Shown in pieces: positions 6,757-8,989 of a stretch of DNA of 8,989 bases. The position numbers and the translations under genes are program-made. The stretch's first letter is position 1, and each line of letters begins with the position of its first letter. Source of the stretch: an uncultured Bifidobacterium sp. (GTDB lineage Bacteria; Actinomycetota; Actinomycetes; Actinomycetales; Bifidobacteriaceae); assembly GCA_937874315.1 (NCBI GenBank), contig CALNAE010000002.1:1-8989 (forward strand), read 5' to 3'. The notes under the pieces were generated by a model. The model ran no database searches and was not told the origin of the DNA. It was given only the letters and a program-made list of their open reading frames with translations.

Positions 6757-8844
6757 ATGGCTGGGATGATTCTCAAAGAAGACGTGGAAAAAGTACGTGC
6801 GACGGCCGATCTGTACGACATCGTGTCGGCCACGGTCACGTTGAGGCCATCTGGAACCGGCACCTATATGGGTCTGTGCCCCTTCCACGACGAGAAAACG
6901 CCAAGCTTCTCCGTACGGCCGTCCTTGGGCGTGTGGCATTGCTTCGGCTGCGGTCTGGGCGGTGACGTCTTCGGCTTCGTGGAGCACCAGGAGAACATCG
7001 ACTTTCGAGAAGCGGTCGAACTGCTTGCCGACCGGTATCATATCGAGCTGCGATACGAGGAAGGCAACGCGCGCGATGAGCACAAGGGTTCCAAGCGATC
7101 GCGCCTGCTGGAGGCCAACGAGGAGGCGCAGCGATTCTTCGTCGCGCAGATCATGACCAAGGAGGCGCTCGCCGCGCGCAAGCTCTTGGGCGGTCGCAAT
7201 TTCAGCCAGGCCGATTGCGAACGGTTCGGATGCGGCTTTGCCCCGCAGGGCTGGGACAATCTGGTGCGGTATCTGGCGGGCAAAGGCTTCACGCAGCAGG
7301 AGATGCTCGATGCCGGTCTGGCCAGGCAGGGGCAGCGCGGCATCTACGACTATTTCCGAGGTAGGGCAACCTGGCCGATTCGCGATTCCACCGGCCGTAC
7401 TCTTGGTTTTGGCGCGCGCAAATTGTATGACGACGACACCATCGCCGCGAAGTACATCAACACGCCCGACACGCAGTTGTACCGGAAAACCCAGGCGTTG
7501 TATGGCATTGATCTGGCGAAGTCCGCCATCGTCTCCAAGCGTCGGGCCGTGATCGTCGAGGGGTACACCGATGTCATGGCCTGTCATCTCGCCGGTATCG
7601 ACACCGCGGTGGCCACCTGCGGCACGGCCTTCGGCGCCGAACACGCCAAAATCGTGCGGCGGTTGATTTCCGACGATTCCCTCGGGGCCGTACAGCTGGT
7701 GGGGCCACTCAAAGTCGAGGGCCAGCCCCTCAGCTCACGCATCGTATTCACCTTCGATGGCGATGCCGCAGGGCAGAAGGCGGCGCTCCACGCGTTTTCC
7801 CTGGACTCCGCCTTCCTGACCCAGACCTTCGTGGCGGTGGCCGACGACAATCTCGATCCGTGCGACCTACGAATCCAGCGTGGTGACGAGGCGGTGCAGT
7901 CGCTGATCGAACATGCCAAGCCGCTGTACGATTTCGTGATCGACACGGCCATCGGGCGTTTCGACACGTCCTTCACCACCGGTCAGATGGGTGCGATCAA
8001 GGCCGCCGCACCGCTGATCGCGCAGATCCGCGACCGTTCGTTGCTGGACATCTATACGCGCAAGGCCACGCGACGTATCGGGGTCGATCTCGATCTGGTG
8101 CGGCGCGAGGTCGAACGGGCACGCAGAACGCTGCATATCCGTGACGAGGATGCTTATGCGCAACGCCGGCGTTTTGCCCCCGACAACGCCGGCGGGTTCG
8201 AAGGTCGCGAGCGCGGCGGCAACCCATACGCGAACCCGGCCAAGCGCAAGGCCTTGGAGCGTCAGGATGTAAGCGGTCAGACCTACTACCATATCGACGA
8301 TGCGGTGTTCATCTGCGAACAACAGTTCATGGCCACGCTGATTCAGATTCCGTTGGCCATCGATTCGGGTTGGTTCGGGCAACTGACCCTGACCAATTTC
8401 ATGACCCCCGTATTCCGTTCGTTATTCCAGGCGGTGGCCGCTGCGGGGGGGTTGCCGCAGCCCGACACGCCGCAAGGACTGTGGATGCACAATCTGAGCA
8501 AGGCGGGCGGGCCCATGCTCGAGCAGGTCATCAATGAGTTGGCGGTGATGCCGCTGCCGCTGCCAGCCGCCGATGCCGACGGCCCGAACCGGAATGCCGC
8601 GACCGACGATTCCGGTGCGGCTCCGAGCCTTCGCAGGCCCAATGACGCCGAGGCTCAATACGCGTCGCAGCTTCTGGCTCGGCTGCTCGATATCGGTTTC
8701 ATGCGTCGCATCGGCGCGGCCCGGCGCAGAATGACCCAGCTGAGCGATGGCCAGGAGAAAATCGCCCTGCTTGGCAACATCACGAAACTGGAAACGGCGC
8801 GTAAGGATCTGCAGGACCACGTCTACGGCAACACCGTCGGCTGA
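6757..8844 (+). CDS. dnaG: DNA primase DnaG
   Basis: DnaG makes the RNA primers for Okazaki fragments and replication starts, working with the DnaB helicase. Numbered from the chosen start (695 residues): zinc finger Cys41, His44, Cys62, Cys65 (LCPFHDEKTPSF, WHCFGCG), the RNA polymerase core with FGCGFAP and FGARKLYDDD, and a TOPRIM domain with VEGYTD (Glu268) and FDGD (Asp334, Asp336). The C-terminal part, from about 500, is the variable helicase-binding region, with an Ala/Pro/Asp-rich linker near 606-635. ATG 6757 is preferred because it gives MAG-, as in mycobacterial DnaG as I recall it, and GGTGA (6747-6751) can pair with the 16S 3' end at 5-base spacing. ATG 6745 is the alternative, but GAGG lies only 1 base before it. 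The TOPRIM domain has an insertion at about 307-328. Probably cotranscribed with dgt. Confidence 0.97.
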   Translation: MAGMILKEDVEKVRATADLYDIVSATVTLRPSGTGTYMGLCPFHDEKTPSFSVRPSLGVWHCFGCGLGGDVFGFVEHQENIDFREAVELLADRYHIELRYEEGNARDEHKGSKRSRLLEANEEAQRFFVAQIMTKEALAARKLLGGRNFSQADCERFGCGFAPQGWDNLVRYLAGKGFTQQEMLDAGLARQGQRGIYDYFRGRATWPIRDSTGRTLGFGARKLYDDDTIAAKYINTPDTQLYRKTQALYGIDLAKSAIVSKRRAVIVEGYTDVMACHLAGIDTAVATCGTAFGAEHAKIVRRLISDDSLGAVQLVGPLKVEGQPLSSRIVFTFDGDAAGQKAALHAFSLDSAFLTQTFVAVADDNLDPCDLRIQRGDEAVQSLIEHAKPLYDFVIDTAIGRFDTSFTTGQMGAIKAAAPLIAQIRDRSLLDIYTRKATRRIGVDLDLVRREVERARRTLHIRDEDAYAQRRRFAPDNAGGFEGRERGGNPYANPAKRKALERQDVSGQTYYHIDDAVFICEQQFMATLIQIPLAIDSGWFGQLTLTNFMTPVFRSLFQAVAAAGGLPQPDTPQGLWMHNLSKAGGPMLEQVINELAVMPLPLPAADADGPNRNAATDDSGAAPSLRRPNDAEAQYASQLLARLLDIGFMRRIGAARRRMTQLSDGQEKIALLGNITKLETARKDLQDHVYGNTVG

Positions 8845-8966
8845 ATGAGCCCCCTCGTCGTGATCGATTCGTACAATATGGATGTTTTCTCGGGGCTGAC
8901 GGTTTGCTGCCTTAAGGTGTGGAACTCATTGATACGGTGGTGTATTTGCGGTGCTTGGAGGCATGC
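8845..8966. other. Region after dnaG, no convincing gene or terminator
   Basis: A frame beginning with ATG at 8845, directly after the dnaG stop, stays open to the window edge, but it is rich in Cys and Trp, has no separate ribosome binding site and resembles nothing I know. The only stems seen are GGCT/AGCC (8839-8851), overlapping the stop codon, and the palindrome CCTTAAGG (8910-8917). Neither has a T-tract. A promoter for a downstream gene could lie here, but I see no clear -35/-10 pair. Confidence 0.55.
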
Positions 8967-8989
8967 ATGCGACGGTGGCTTCGCACCCT
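8967..8989 (+). CDS. Possible 5' end of a further gene, cut by the window edge
   Basis: GGAGG (8957-8961) is a strong Shine-Dalgarno sequence 5 bases before ATG 8967. The few codons present read MRRWLRT, a basic N-terminus such as might precede a signal peptide or membrane segment. Seven codons are too few to identify a product. A competing reading is a minus-strand frame entering from the edge and stopping at 8912, but it has no supporting signal in the window. Confidence 0.35.

Noticed and set aside
6673..7644. Minus-strand open frame of 323 codons opposite the end of dgt and the start of dnaG
   Set aside because: It spans two genuine genes and the gap between them in antisense and resembles no protein family. 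The same high-GC explanation applies.
8912..8989. Minus-strand frame entering from the window edge and stopping at 8912-8914
   Set aside because: Only 25 codons are visible, basic and unrecognised, with no terminator after the stop. The plus-strand GGAGG-ATG signal in the same place is stronger.

Overview
The window looks like a stretch of ordinary core chromosome from a high-GC Gram-positive bacterium, most probably a Bifidobacterium. The basis is recall, not a search. DnaG, Dgt and Alr read as actinobacterial orthologues, the DnaG start and zinc finger resemble mycobacterial DnaG, and recQ next to luxS with alr-dgt-dnaG following fits bifidobacterial gene order as I remember it. Species cannot be named. 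All genes are on the + strand, and I see no insertion sequence, phage gene, tRNA, rRNA or CRISPR array.

Layout: (1) 35-2296, a RecQ-family DNA helicase with two unusual low-complexity insertions. (2) 2297-2634, a 338-base non-coding gap with decayed direct repeats and the probable luxS control region. (3) 2635-3117, luxS, whose start is fixed by a good ribosome binding site. (4) 3202-3786, a GNAT-type acetyltransferase. (5) 3792-5147, alanine racemase, only 5 bases after the acetyltransferase and probably cotranscribed with it. (6) 5148-5432, a non-coding gap holding a hexamer repeat, a strong GC hairpin, and a 10-bp tandem repeat with an inverted third copy that looks like an operator for dgt. 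(7) 5433-6716, a dGTPase-like dNTP triphosphohydrolase. (8) 6757-8844, DNA primase, close behind dgt. (9) 8845-8989, non-coding except for a possible start of another gene at 8967, placed by a GGAGG ribosome binding site.

The genes are housekeeping functions: helicase-based recombination repair (recQ), recycling of S-ribosylhomocysteine with AI-2 precursor production (luxS), D-alanine supply for peptidoglycan (alr), dNTP pool control (dgt) and replication priming (dnaG). The likely transcription units are recQ alone, luxS (perhaps reading on into the acetyltransferase), acetyltransferase-alr, and dgt-dnaG.

I found no convincing new multi-gene system. The points most worth a second look are the repeat-built expansion inside the RecQ zinc-binding module, the insertion inside the DnaG TOPRIM fold, and the operator-like and hairpin elements in front of dgt.
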